From Streptosporangium violaceochromogenes (lineage in GTDB: Bacteria; Actinomycetota; Actinomycetes; Streptosporangiales; Streptosporangiaceae), in contig NZ_BNBB01000013.1 of assembly GCF_014654615.1 (NCBI RefSeq), forward strand, positions 124,001 to 188,000: DNA of 64,000 nt. Reading direction: 5' to 3'. Every line of letters starts with the position of its first letter. Position 1 is the stretch's first letter. The translations under genes were made by a program, and so were the position numbers. Of the stretch, positions 1 to 9,665 are shown piece by piece. The notes beneath the pieces are model-generated. The model was not told the origin of the DNA. It searched no databases and saw only the letters and a list, made by a program, of their open reading frames with translations.

Positions 1-28
1 CGTAGATCACGCGACGCGGGAGCAGGGC

Positions 29-406
29 ATGCTCTGGAAGGCCACCATGAGCGCCTTTCCGGATCGCGACGACGTGCTGTCCGTCTCGGACTACAGCGGA
101 TGCGACTCCGCCAACAGCGGCGCCTGGCTGAAAATGGACCTCAGGCCGGAGGCAGAACGCGACGACATCGAAAGCGCCCTGGAGAGGGCCGGCTGGACCA
201 AGGACGTCAAACACTTCATACCGTTTGACTCGTCAAGCAGCCCTGAGATGGCGAGGCGATGGGGAAGGCGGATCATCGGCCTGAGCCTCTGGAAGGAGGA
301 CGAAGCCCCCGAGGACGTGAGCCGTATGCCGTGGAGTCTGGAGGTACAGGCCATCGACCGCTGTTGGACCGACGACCACTACACCTGCCCGGATGAGAAA
401 GGCTAG
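29..406 (+). CDS. hypothetical protein (possibly 5'-extended)
   Basis: A 125-aa soluble, acidic protein that I do not recognise. The ATG at 29 has a GGGAG six bases upstream, which supports this start, but the frame is open back to the window edge, so a longer protein is possible. The body has a mixed helix/strand look with well-spaced charged residues (DLRPEAERDDIESALERAGW, MPWSLEVQAIDRCW) and normal actinomycete codon use, which argues for a real gene rather than a shadow. It carries no signal peptide or membrane segment. It lies next to an IS630 remnant and downstream of a polymorphic toxin locus, so it may be an accessory gene. No function can be given. Confidence 0.55.
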   Translation: MLWKATMSAFPDRDDVLSVSDYSGCDSANSGAWLKMDLRPEAERDDIESALERAGWTKDVKHFIPFDSSSSPEMARRWGRRIIGLSLWKEDEAPEDVSRMPWSLEVQAIDRCWTDDHYTCPDEKG

Positions 407-721
407 CTCTCTGGCCGCGGATCGTGAGGCTGGGCTGGGTTGTGCACATGTGGACCAGCGAGGATGGCGCCACGATTACAACGGGCGGCCACCGCTGTGA
501 TCATTCAGGTGTGGCGGAGCTGAAGATCATGCGGTGGCCCGACAATGAGCGAACACGGTCACCCATCGAGGCGTCGTCCGCCGAGACCCTCGCGATGCCA
601 TGGGGCCGATCCGGTCATCTCGGATTCCGAGGCCCACCCTGAGAGCGGCCCCTTCCGTACGGCATCGAATTATTCTCCGATCTCCTTTCTCACGTGACAC
701 GGGGTGGAGCGAATGTGGGAT

Positions 722-1018
722 GACAACGCGATTCGGATCGACGACCCGCGCCTGTGTCCAGAACTGCTCCTCAACAGACCACGCTCCAACCCGATCCACA
801 GCCGTTGCAGGCGCCGCTCATCCAGCTGGCGTCTCGGGGGCGGCCTTCACACCGCCGCACCGCCAGGCGCGACATCAGCGGTTGGCCGACATGCGATCCA
901 CCCGAAACCGCCGTGCCATTTTCGGCGCCGGCGTTCCTCACGCGAACAGCTCAGCGGCTGTGAACCTCAGTTGCTCCCGTTGGGCGCGTTCCGCGACGGT
1001 CAGCCCGCTCTCCTTTGC
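722..1018 (-). pseudogene. decayed IS630-family transposase fragment
   Basis: On the minus strand three reading frames together rebuild the N-terminal helix-turn-helix half of an actinomycete IS630 transposase. Positions 1018-938 read GLTVAERAQREQLRFTAAEL then stop. The next frame gives MARRFRVDRMSANR, matching the usual 'ARRFRVSRMSANRWRRA' segment. Further pieces read QLDERRLQRL and WSVEEQFWTQARVVDPNR, matching 'KLDEAQLARL' and 'GWDEDQRWTLARV'. The frame breaks at least twice, has internal stops, and the DDE catalytic half is missing. Family assignment rests on remembered consensus. Flanks 407-721 and 1019-1190 show no other recognisable gene, and I saw no clear terminal inverted repeats. 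Confidence 0.75.
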
Positions 1019-1190
1019 GCACCTCACCCCTCCGGGACAACCGGTCGCCGCAGGACTTGATCAGGCGGCCCCGCTGCAACACCAGCCTTTCAACCTCAAC
1101 TGCACCGCCTTCTTCAACAGGCCGCAGACGACATTGCAGGCTGAGCTGGAGGCCACTCCCGATCAGCACGGGTCTGGCGACCCGTGACAT

Positions 1191-1388
1191 TCAACGATAA
1201 TTTTTGAGTGCTTGATGCATAGAGTTATTAAATGCCTCCATTTCCTCGCGGTCAAATCCAGTTCTGGTCCGAAACTCCCAGTCTTCGAGCGCTTCCAGCG
1301 CCTCCCTCATTCCAGCCAGAATCATATTGATTTCACTCGCGGACAATTTGATATTGAATTTCCCGTCCCCTGAAGGTGTCAACTCCAC
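1191..1388 (-). CDS. probable immunity protein for the RHS toxin
   Basis: A 65-aa, mostly helical, acidic protein starting at a GTG with an AGGGAG five bases upstream, 20 bp behind the stop of the RHS toxin gene on the same strand. A small gene directly downstream of a polymorphic toxin tip is the standard place for its immunity gene, so the role is inferred from position and size: it should bind and neutralise the C-terminal nuclease in the producer's cytoplasm. Key visible stretches are LSASEINMILAGMREALEAL and the GFDREE-type end. Base composition is clearly lower in GC than the core RHS gene, like the toxin tip, as expected if tip and immunity move together. No named immunity family could be assigned with certainty. 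Confidence 0.65.
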   Translation of the reverse strand: MELTPSGDGKFNIKLSASEINMILAGMREALEALEDWEFRTRTGFDREEMEAFNNSMHQALKNYR

Positions 1389-1408
1389 CGAATCTCCCTT
1401 TTGATTAT

Positions 1409-4400
1409 TTATTCAAGGTCATCGAAGAAAGCTTTGCCCCTGCGGGGCTTAAACGCGGTCCCCAGGTCACGAGAGTTCGGGTCTCGTATGACTACTGTAC
1501 CGTTCAACCAGAACGCAACCCGCCCGCGAGCAAGAATTTTCGACTCGCCGTGAGCTATAACCTGTGCGATTAGCCTTGCAAACTCGCCACGCGAACTAAT
1601 TGCCGGAAACTCGCCTTGCCTTACAACATGCTTTCCGTAGGCATGACCGTTGGCTATTCTGCTCGCAATCGCATTCCCAGACCTCCGCACCGCGGCGATA
1701 TACGGATTACACGGCCCGGAATTATGGACAAGAATTGCCTGGTTTTCTACCAGTGCGTAGTAGGTGTGGATTCCTTCTACCGTTAGATTGTAGACCCGCT
1801 GATCGCTCTGACGGTAGCGGTGAACGGACAGAACCTCCAGATGGTCGCCCTCGGCGGAGAGGAGAAGCGCGCCTGCGGCCAGCCTCCCCGCTTCGACCCA
1901 GCGGCTTTCGCCAACAGACCAGATAGGATGCGCCGTTGTGGCAGTGATCCTACCGACCTTGTCACCGCCATCACCGTCTACATCGATACGAATCCGAACA
2001 AGGTCTTTATCTCCGGAGCCTGTGATCAGGGCTGTGACGGTTCGAGCCTCACTCTTACCCGTTTCGGGGTCGGTTGCGATTACACGATCACCGACTTTGA
2101 CTTCTTCGATGGGCTTCCGCGTCCCATCGGCCATGAGAACCTCAGTGCCCTGAGTAAAGCTGTTACATCCCCTCAGGGCGCTTCTGAACGATTTAGCGGT
2201 TCCTGCGGAGAAACTAGCTTCGATCATTTGCTCGGCAGTAAGCTCAGGCCAGGGGGTTTCGACAAGGCAATTACAGAGCACCGCACCGATTGGGTCACCC
2301 GCGTGACAGACAAGGTATGTGCAAGGATTTTTCAGGATCTCATTCGCCGAACCGATGTTTCCGCCATAGGCCAAAATTTGGAATGCCACATTGCAAAGCG
2401 GCCTGTTTTTAGCGTGAACGGCACACCCGGAATCGTAGAGCCAATTCTTCGCGGCCTTTTTCTGGGCTTCCGTTAGCTTTGGCCTCTTTCGGCCGTCAGC
2501 ACAGCCCTCCTTGTAGCATATGACATCCAGGAGGTCGGTCCAGGTTTGAGATTCTATACACTCTCTTGAATTCGGCGAATAACTACATGGCCCCATTTCG
2601 CCAGGGGAAGGCGCCGGCCCCGCTTTTCCTGAATTCGGAGGCAGCAGCAGTGCCCCTCCAAGAGACAGCCAGATGACAAATAGTTGATCATCCTTAAGAG
2701 AGGGGTCGTACTCGGCCATGAATTTTTGTTGTACTTTGTTCGAGGAACCCCAGTAGTCCATAAATTTAACTGGCGGCCTGCCATTATGCATAACCCCCAG
2801 CCTCTTCGCCTCGGCATCCTTAAAAAAGGGGGGTATCCAGCCCAGCCCGTCCATCTCAATATTTATTCGACCACCGGGCACGGTGGGCTCTGGAGCATCA
2901 CCAGGAATGATCGCAATGGGGCCGGACGGCATCTTGGACCGTGGGTAGACATAGCCATCAACTCCATAAGTAATGGAAGGTCCTCCTGTCGTGACATCAC
3001 GCGAGGTGTGGCCGGCAGGGTCCATATTGGTAAGCGGAGCGGCGTTGGCGTAGGTGTAGCGGTTGGCCTGGATGGACGGGCTGGGATTGAGGGTCCAGTC
3101 GTCGCGGGAGGTGAAGGCGCCGGTGCCGGGCTGGTACCAGCGGGCGTGCATGTTGACCTTGCCGGTGTCGGGATCGGTGTACTCGCCCTGGTAGCCCGGC
3201 GTGCGGGCGGTGCCGGTGCGGTGGGTGACCTGGCCGAACGGGTCGTAGGCCACCGAGTCGACCAGAGCGGTGCCGGAGAAGGTTCCGACCACGTCGCCGT
3301 GCAGGTCGGTCATCACCCCCAGGGCGGTGGTGCCGCCTTCTTGCAGACCGAGCAGGCCGCCGAACGGGTCGCGGCCGTACGTGGCCTGGACGGTGCCGAT
3401 GCCGTCGGTGACGGCGGCGATGTCGTTCTCCACGCCGGAGTAGACGTACCGCTGCTGGTCGGTCCCCTTGGTACGGGAGGTGACCCGGCCGAGGGCGTCG
3501 TAGCCGTAGGTGACGTCGCCGTCGGTGATGAGGCGGTCGAAGGCGTCGAAGGCGAGGTTGCGGGTGGTGCCGGCCTTGGTCTCGGTGGCGGTGGTGCCGC
3601 GGGGGGTGTAGGTGTAGTCGACGCCGTCCCCCGAGGTCAGGCGGTTGCGCTCGTCGTAGGTGTAGGTCTTGGCGCCGGCCTTGGTGCGGTTGCCGGCGTC
3701 GTCCCACTCGTAGGCGGTGGTGCCGCCGGGCGCGGTCCAGGAGGTCAGGCGGCCGGAGCGGTCGTAGCCGTAGGTGTGGGCGCCCGCGCCGGCGGTGCCG
3801 ACGGTGGTCTTGGAGGTGAGGTTGTCATCCTTGTCCCAGCCGTAGGTGATTTTGGCGAGCTGGGTGCCGGAGCCGTTCTTCAGGGTGTGGGTGGCGAGGC
3901 GGTCGACGGCGTCGTAGGTGTAGGTCTGGGAGTTGACCGTTCCGGTGGAGGTCTGGCCGGTCAGCCGGTCGGCGTCGTCGTAGCCGTAGGTCCAGGTGCG
4001 GCCGGCGACCGGGTCGCCGGCGGTGGCCAGGCGGCCCGCGTCGTCCCAGGTGAAGGCGGCCGTGCCGGTCGGGTCCACGCGCTGGGTGGGGTTGCCCAGG
4101 GCGTCGTAGGCGTAGGTGGCGACCTGATTTCCGGCCTTGGACACCTTGGTAGGCAGGCCGCGGTCGTTGTATTCCAGGGTGTAGTCGCCGACGGCGGTGG
4201 CGCGGCCGGCCTGGTCGTAGGTGAGGTCGCGATCGGGGGTGGCGACCGAGGCACCGGTGCCGGTCTGCTTGGTCACCCGGCCTACCGGGTCGTAGGTGCG
4301 GTCGATGCGCACCCCGCCGGGCTGGAGGGTGGCCACCGGGTTGCCGGCGGCGTCGTAGAGGGAGGTCCAGGTGCGGTCGGCGGCGTTCGGGTGGGCGGTG

Positions 4401-7400
4401 GTGGCCGGTTCGATAACGGATTCGGCCAGGCCGAGGGTGTTGTAGGTGGTCCAGGTGGCGTTACCGCGGCCGTCGGTGAGGCGGGTGCGGGCGCCGGTGG
4501 CGTCGTAGCCGAACGTCGTGGTGATCGACGTGGTGCCGGAGACCGGCTCGACCAGGGAGGTCAGCCGGCCCAGCGCGTCGAAGGCGCGGGTGGTGACATA
4601 CCCCTCGGCCGACGTGGTGCTGGTCGGGTTGCCGGCCAGGTCGTAGCCGGTGCCGACGGTGCGCACGGTGGTGCCGGTGCCGTTCAGGTCCTTGACGGCG
4701 GTCTTGCGTCCGGCCAGGTCATAGACGGCCTCGGTGGCGTTGCCCAGGGCGTCGGTGACCTTGACCGTCCGCCCCTGGATGTCGTAGCCGACGGTGGTGG
4801 CGTGGGTGAGCGGGTCGGTGGTGGCGGTGGTCTCCCCGGCGGCGTTGACCGTGAAGGTGGTGGTCTTGTTGCCCGGCGCGACGCTCTTGGTGAGGTTGCC
4901 TGCGGTGTCGTAGGTCAGCGCGGTGGTGGACGCCGCGCTGGTGGGGATGCGTTCGATCTGGGTTTCGGTGATCCTCCGGCCCAGATCGTCGTAGGTCGCC
5001 TCGCCGCGGGCACCGGTCGGATCGACGGTGGCCAGTTGCTCGCCGGCCAGGTCGTACTCCGACACCCACACCCCGCCCGGCCCGGACGGCCCGGGGTCGG
5101 TTGTGCGCACCGGGCGCCCCAGCGCGTCGTAATCGGTTGTGGTGACATGGCCGCGTGGGTCGGTGACCTGCGTCTGGCGGCCGGCCGCGTCATAGGTGAG
5201 GCCGACCGTCGGGGTGACCGCGGTGCCGCCGGGTGGGGTGTAGGCGGGCGCGGTGGTCGAGACCAGGCGTCCGGTTTTGTCGTAGGACGAGGTGACGGTA
5301 CGGCCTTCGGCGTCGACGATCTGGGTGCGCAGGCCCACGCTGTCGTAGCCGTACTTGATCGTCGGCCTGCCGTTGACGGTGGCCGCGCCGTTCTTCTCGA
5401 TCGCCACCTGCGGTGCCTTGGCCTCCACCAGGCGCCCGGCGATGTCGTAGCGCATCGTGGTGGTGAAGTCGGCGGCGGTGGCGCCGGAGGCGTTGCCGCG
5501 CGGGTCGACGGTGGCGGTCAGCAGGCCCCGGTCGTCATACGTGCTGGTGGTCACCAGGTCGACGGTGCCGTTCTCCACCGTCTGCCGGGTCATCTGCCTC
5601 ATGGTGTTGTACTGGTAGTCGGTGACCTCGGTGCGGGTGGTGCCCGCGCCGGTGAAGGTCTCGCGGGTGACGTTGCCGACCGCGTCGTAGACGTAGGCGG
5701 TCTTACGGTTGAGCCCGGCCGGATCCAGCGTGGTGGAGGTCGTCCGTCCGGCGGCGTCGTAAACATACTCAACGGTCGTCTTGCCACCGCCACTGATCCG
5801 CTCGACGAGATTGCCCGCCGGATCGTACTCGCTGGACCGCAGCACCACGTCCGCCGGAGTGGTCAGGCCGTTGAGCTTGGCGTCGTCGGCGATGGCCTGC
5901 GACAGCCGGTTGTCCTTCCAGTAGGTGTAGGCCCTCTTCCGGCCCATCGCGTCGACCTGCCCGGCCGGTCGGCCACCGGGGTCGTAGGAGAAGGACTCCA
6001 GCACCACGTCGGCGGCGGGCTGCGGGCTGACCGGGCTGCCGGTCCAGTTCTTCAGCGTCGTGGAGGCCGGTTCACCGCGTTTGGTGTAGGCGAAGGTGGT
6101 CACCGTGCCCATCGGGTCGGTCGCCGATGCCCGCAGACCGAGAGCGTTCCAGGTGGAGCCCGTCACACCGCCTTCGGGATCGGTGACCGTCGCCGGGCGG
6201 CCGTGCGTGTCGTAGGTGAAGGTGGTGGTACGGGCCGGGTCACCGCCGGTCAGGTCGGTGAGACTTTCGGTGAGCCGGTTGCCGTCGGCGTCGTAGGTGT
6301 AGGTGGTCTTGGGGGTGTGGGTGACACCGGTGACCTCGTTCTGCGCCCCGGGCTCGGTCTGCGTGAGAGGTCGGCCGAGGTTGTCGTAGGTGAAGGTCGT
6401 GGTGTCGCCGGTCGGATGCGCCGCGGACACCTCGGTGCGGGAGGTGGGGCGGCCCACGGCGTCCCAGGCGGAGGTGACGACCAGCCCGGACGGCACGGTC
6501 TGTTCGGCGACGTCCCCGGCGGCGGTGTAGCGGTAGGTCGTCTCCTCGTTCTTGGCGTTCTTGCTCGACTTCAGCAGCCCGGCAGGGGTGGTGCCGCCGC
6601 CGACCGCCGGCTCGGTGCCATTGGTGTAGGTGAAGGTCGCCGATCGGCCGCTGGGGAAGTCCGAGGTCGCCGGAGTCGTCACCTTGGCCACCTCACCGTA
6701 GGCGGTGTACTCGGTGACGGTGCTGTAGGTGTTGTCGGTCTCCGAGGCCGAGCGGCCGTCCCGGTAGGCGATCGGCCTGTCGTTGCGCGGGTCGAACGGG
6801 TCGGAGGCGTGGAGATAGTACTCCCGGAACTCGATCGCGCACTCGCCCGGCGCGCGGCAGTACTTGCGGGCGATCAGGTTGCCGCGTTCGTCGAAGTAGA
6901 CGTCGTTGGCGATGTCGTTGCGGTCGATCACCTTGGCCAGTGAGCCGGTCAGGTTGTACTCAAACCACTGGGTGTAGCCCAGCTGGTCGGTCTCGCCGAT
7001 GACGCGGTGGCCGCGTTCGGCGTCGTAGAGATACGTGAGCGTCTCGTTGCCCGGATCGGTGACGATCACCTGCGCGGCCGGGGAGAAGGGGTCGAAGGTC
7101 TTGACACCGAGCTGCCAGGTGCCGCCGTTGCGGTCGGTGTGGGTCTTGAGCCGGTCGGTGGCCGCGTCGTAGACGTTGGACGCCCACACCCGCCCCGACG
7201 GCAACGTCACCGTGGTCAGCTTGTTGGGGGTCTGCAGACGGGCGCCGTAGTGACGGCTCACCTCGGCGGCGGTCAGCGGTTTGTCATACAGCGCGACCTC
7301 GTCGATGTCCCCCTTGAACGCGAACGCCGCCCGCGGTGAGGGTACCGCCGGGGAGACCGCCGGGTCGGCCACCCCGTTGCCGACGCTCGCGCTGGTGCGC

Positions 7401-9274
7401 CAGGTGCTCACCGCGCCGGTGAGGGTGCCGACCTGCGCCCCGTCCAGGTACAGCGTCTGGGCCGATCCCGCGGCGGTGAGCACCACGTGGTGCCAGGCGC
7501 CGTCGTTGACCGTCCCCGTCGTGGTGATCGGGGCGGCGACGGCGGCCAGCGAGCCGCGCAGCTTGCCGTCGGTGCCCACGTACAGCATCGGCCCCCACGG
7601 GATCCCGCTGGTCTCCTGGGTTCCGGCGGCCGCCAGCACACCGGACTGGGTGGTCTTGAACCAGGTCTCCACCGAGATCTGATCCCCCAGCTGGCCCACG
7701 ATGTTGGCCGGCAGCTTCAAAGACGATCCGGTGGTGAACTCCACCGCGGTGTCGGTGGACCCGGCCAGAGCGCCGGGCTTGCCGTACGTCACGGCCTGGT
7801 AGGTGGCGTTCGCGTTGGCCGCGCCCAGGTCGGCCGCGGCGGTTCCGGAGGCCTCTCCCAGCCGCCAGTAGCCGTAGGGGTCGGAGTCCAGCACGCCGCT
7901 GCGGTAGTGCGAGCCGGTGCCGTAGACGTAGGAGGTGCAGTTGGGGGCGGCCACCGGGGCGCACACCCCGGTCAGCTTGTCACCGGTGTAGGCGTAGGTC
8001 CAGGTGATCGGGGTGCCGCCCACCGGGTCGCTGGAGACCGAGGTGACGTGGGCACCGGTCCAGGTGAAGCTCAGCGACCGGCCGCCGGCCGCGGTCACGG
8101 TGGCCAGCCTGCCACCGGTGTCGTAGGCCAGCGCCTGCACGTGGCCCCGGCCGTCGGTCACCGACGTCAGGCGGCCCTGGGCGTCGAACACATACGAGAC
8201 CGCGGACTTGTCCATCAGCCGCCGGCCGCCCCCGGCGACGTCGGCCAGGGTGGCGAACATCCCCGGCGGCGGCTGGTAGGCGCTTCCGGTCTTCGCGAAG
8301 CGCACCTGCCGGCCGTCGGGGTAGGTGATCAACGCCGAGGTCGCGCTGCCCCGCACCTCCTGGACAAGTTTCATGTCCCACCGGCTCGACCAGCCCGCGC
8401 CGAACATGCCGTCGGTGCGCGGGTCCATGCTGTTGTAGGTGCGCACCACCGACAGAGGCGGCCCGACGGTGGGGACCGTCAGGTCGGTGAAGGTGGTGGT
8501 GTAGTTGCCGGCCAGCTGGTCGAACTCCCGGCTCTCGACGCCGGAGGCGGCCAGATGTGAGGTCAGCACCGGCTGACGCACCCCGGTGACGAAGGACCGG
8601 GTGGGCGAGGTGATCGACGCGAAGGTGGAGGTGTCGGTGATGGTCACCTCCCACCAGTACTGCTTGCCCCACTCCAGCGTGCTCGCCGGAACCTTCCAGG
8701 TGCTCACCCCGGTGGCCAGGCTGCCGGAGGAGGCGCATCCGGTGCCGGTCATCGACGCCGCGTCACAGATCTCGAACGCGTACTGCAGCGGGCCCGTCCC
8801 CGTGGTGGGGCGCCCCTGGGCCCGCAGCCTCGGGGTCAGGGAGTCCACGAGCATCCCATCGCGGGGGAAGGCGGCCAGCAGTTCCGGCTCCCCCGTCAGC
8901 GGCATCGCCGGCCGCCCCGCCGGAGGGGGCACCGTTCTCTTCGCGCTCTTGGCCGGTGATGCCCCCTGGCGGTTCTGCGTGTTCTGGTCGACGAACCGTT
9001 CCTCACGCGGCACCGCGTCCTTGGGCGGCTCGGCGTCGGCCTTCCAGCCCGTGCCGTCCACCGTGGTGGTTGTCACACCGGTCTGCACCAGGGAGGGAAA
9101 TCCCTTGGCCGACCCGGTCCGCTGTTTCGGAGTCACCGGCGGCGGCGCGAAGACGGCCGCCGGAGCGGCGGCCGCCGCGGGGAGCGCGGGGAGCTGCAGC
9201 AGTCCTGGAAAGGCCATCAGGAGGGGAACGATCCTCCGCCGGGGCGAACGTGAGCACGACACACTCCGGCGCAT
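1409..9274 (-). CDS. secreted RHS-repeat polymorphic toxin with LamG and HINT domains
   Basis: A 2621-aa protein. ATG at 9274 follows a GGAGG. Residues 1-38 form an Arg-rich, hydrophobic, Ala-rich signal peptide. A fibronectin-like region (about 130-230) leads to the RHS entry domain (about 245-300, VVRTYNSMDPRTDGMFGAGW). A LamG/concanavalin-like domain lies near 465-678. Many YD/RHS repeats follow (GYDxxGRxT type) to the RHS core near 2028-2085 (HARWYQPGTGAFTSRDDW, NMDPAGH). A HINT autoprotease domain spans about 2368-2518 (CNSFTQGTEVLMADG to ILVHN). The last ~100 residues are the toxin tip, with a His (GKHV), Arg (GRVAFW) and Thr (GTAFKP) pattern that suggests a BECR-fold RNase; that family call is inference. 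The RHS shell encapsulates the tip until delivery. GC drops sharply after the core, pointing to tip replacement. Confidence 0.93.
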   Translation of the reverse strand: MRRSVSCSRSPRRRIVPLLMAFPGLLQLPALPAAAAAPAAVFAPPPVTPKQRTGSAKGFPSLVQTGVTTTTVDGTGWKADAEPPKDAVPREERFVDQNTQNRQGASPAKSAKRTVPPPAGRPAMPLTGEPELLAAFPRDGMLVDSLTPRLRAQGRPTTGTGPLQYAFEICDAASMTGTGCASSGSLATGVSTWKVPASTLEWGKQYWWEVTITDTSTFASITSPTRSFVTGVRQPVLTSHLAASGVESREFDQLAGNYTTTFTDLTVPTVGPPLSVVRTYNSMDPRTDGMFGAGWSSRWDMKLVQEVRGSATSALITYPDGRQVRFAKTGSAYQPPPGMFATLADVAGGGRRLMDKSAVSYVFDAQGRLTSVTDGRGHVQALAYDTGGRLATVTAAGGRSLSFTWTGAHVTSVSSDPVGGTPITWTYAYTGDKLTGVCAPVAAPNCTSYVYGTGSHYRSGVLDSDPYGYWRLGEASGTAAADLGAANANATYQAVTYGKPGALAGSTDTAVEFTTGSSLKLPANIVGQLGDQISVETWFKTTQSGVLAAAGTQETSGIPWGPMLYVGTDGKLRGSLAAVAAPITTTGTVNDGAWHHVVLTAAGSAQTLYLDGAQVGTLTGAVSTWRTSASVGNGVADPAVSPAVPSPRAAFAFKGDIDEVALYDKPLTAAEVSRHYGARLQTPNKLTTVTLPSGRVWASNVYDAATDRLKTHTDRNGGTWQLGVKTFDPFSPAAQVIVTDPGNETLTYLYDAERGHRVIGETDQLGYTQWFEYNLTGSLAKVIDRNDIANDVYFDERGNLIARKYCRAPGECAIEFREYYLHASDPFDPRNDRPIAYRDGRSASETDNTYSTVTEYTAYGEVAKVTTPATSDFPSGRSATFTYTNGTEPAVGGGTTPAGLLKSSKNAKNEETTYRYTAAGDVAEQTVPSGLVVTSAWDAVGRPTSRTEVSAAHPTGDTTTFTYDNLGRPLTQTEPGAQNEVTGVTHTPKTTYTYDADGNRLTESLTDLTGGDPARTTTFTYDTHGRPATVTDPEGGVTGSTWNALGLRASATDPMGTVTTFAYTKRGEPASTTLKNWTGSPVSPQPAADVVLESFSYDPGGRPAGQVDAMGRKRAYTYWKDNRLSQAIADDAKLNGLTTPADVVLRSSEYDPAGNLVERISGGGKTTVEYVYDAAGRTTSTTLDPAGLNRKTAYVYDAVGNVTRETFTGAGTTRTEVTDYQYNTMRQMTRQTVENGTVDLVTTSTYDDRGLLTATVDPRGNASGATAADFTTTMRYDIAGRLVEAKAPQVAIEKNGAATVNGRPTIKYGYDSVGLRTQIVDAEGRTVTSSYDKTGRLVSTTAPAYTPPGGTAVTPTVGLTYDAAGRQTQVTDPRGHVTTTDYDALGRPVRTTDPGPSGPGGVWVSEYDLAGEQLATVDPTGARGEATYDDLGRRITETQIERIPTSAASTTALTYDTAGNLTKSVAPGNKTTTFTVNAAGETTATTDPLTHATTVGYDIQGRTVKVTDALGNATEAVYDLAGRKTAVKDLNGTGTTVRTVGTGYDLAGNPTSTTSAEGYVTTRAFDALGRLTSLVEPVSGTTSITTTFGYDATGARTRLTDGRGNATWTTYNTLGLAESVIEPATTAHPNAADRTWTSLYDAAGNPVATLQPGGVRIDRTYDPVGRVTKQTGTGASVATPDRDLTYDQAGRATAVGDYTLEYNDRGLPTKVSKAGNQVATYAYDALGNPTQRVDPTGTAAFTWDDAGRLATAGDPVAGRTWTYGYDDADRLTGQTSTGTVNSQTYTYDAVDRLATHTLKNGSGTQLAKITYGWDKDDNLTSKTTVGTAGAGAHTYGYDRSGRLTSWTAPGGTTAYEWDDAGNRTKAGAKTYTYDERNRLTSGDGVDYTYTPRGTTATETKAGTTRNLAFDAFDRLITDGDVTYGYDALGRVTSRTKGTDQQRYVYSGVENDIAAVTDGIGTVQATYGRDPFGGLLGLQEGGTTALGVMTDLHGDVVGTFSGTALVDSVAYDPFGQVTHRTGTARTPGYQGEYTDPDTGKVNMHARWYQPGTGAFTSRDDWTLNPSPSIQANRYTYANAAPLTNMDPAGHTSRDVTTGGPSITYGVDGYVYPRSKMPSGPIAIIPGDAPEPTVPGGRINIEMDGLGWIPPFFKDAEAKRLGVMHNGRPPVKFMDYWGSSNKVQQKFMAEYDPSLKDDQLFVIWLSLGGALLLPPNSGKAGPAPSPGEMGPCSYSPNSRECIESQTWTDLLDVICYKEGCADGRKRPKLTEAQKKAAKNWLYDSGCAVHAKNRPLCNVAFQILAYGGNIGSANEILKNPCTYLVCHAGDPIGAVLCNCLVETPWPELTAEQMIEASFSAGTAKSFRSALRGCNSFTQGTEVLMADGTRKPIEEVKVGDRVIATDPETGKSEARTVTALITGSGDKDLVRIRIDVDGDGGDKVGRITATTAHPIWSVGESRWVEAGRLAAGALLLSAEGDHLEVLSVHRYRQSDQRVYNLTVEGIHTYYALVENQAILVHNSGPCNPYIAAVRRSGNAIASRIANGHAYGKHVVRQGEFPAISSRGEFARLIAQVIAHGESKILARGRVAFWLNGTVVIRDPNSRDLGTAFKPRRGKAFFDDLE

Positions 9275-9605
9275 ACGGCCTCACCCTCCGAACCCTTCAG
9301 TGCGCAGGCCGGCGACCCCGCGTCACCCCACCCCGGAAGAAGCCCCGACGGGGAACAAAGGCTGCGGTTCGGAGCATGCGTCAAGATAAACGATCAGAAG
9401 GTATACATCGATCGTTCCACTCGACAAGATCCCCATAAATAAAGAATAAAACAAACATGTCACAGGAGTGATGAATATCACCTTTTTGACCGCTTGACTT
9501 CTGCGGATCGGCAATTCTCGACACCACAGACACCCTTAAAGGACAGGCGAAATCCGGCGAGCGCGAATAACGGATGAGAGAGAAACGGGAAACGTTATTT
9601 CTTTT
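9275..9605. other. AT-richer intergenic region upstream of the RHS gene
   Basis: About 330 bp without a convincing gene. It is markedly AT-richer than its surroundings and must hold the promoter of the RHS toxin gene, which reads away to the left. A minus-strand frame at 9323-9514 gives a 63-aa hydrophobic peptide from a TTG with no good ribosome site, which I do not accept. No clear -35/-10 pair could be chosen. Confidence 0.4.
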
Positions 9606-9663
9606 ATTCGCCCTCCCCGGCTCGGGCCCGCCGGACGCGGGTCTCCTCCCGGCCGGGGCGGGG
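9606..9663 (-). terminator. stem-loop terminator after the solo ABC ATPase gene
   Basis: On the minus strand, just beyond the stop at 9666, GC-rich arms with CCCCGGC and GCCGGGG enclose a long loop and run into an A/T-rich tail. This is a plausible transcription end for the ABC gene. Confidence 0.45.
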
Positions 9664-9665
9664 GC

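Noticed and set aside
424..1187. Plus-strand frames of 72 and 195 aa
   Set aside because: They overlap the minus-strand IS630 remnant and have no family features.
2684..6943. 1419-aa plus-strand frame inside the RHS gene
   Set aside because: Gly/Val-rich shadow of the GC-rich RHS repeats on the other strand; no start signal or family pattern.
9323..9514. 63-aa hydrophobic minus-strand frame
   Set aside because: TTG start without ribosome site in AT-rich promoter DNA; sequence not protein-like.
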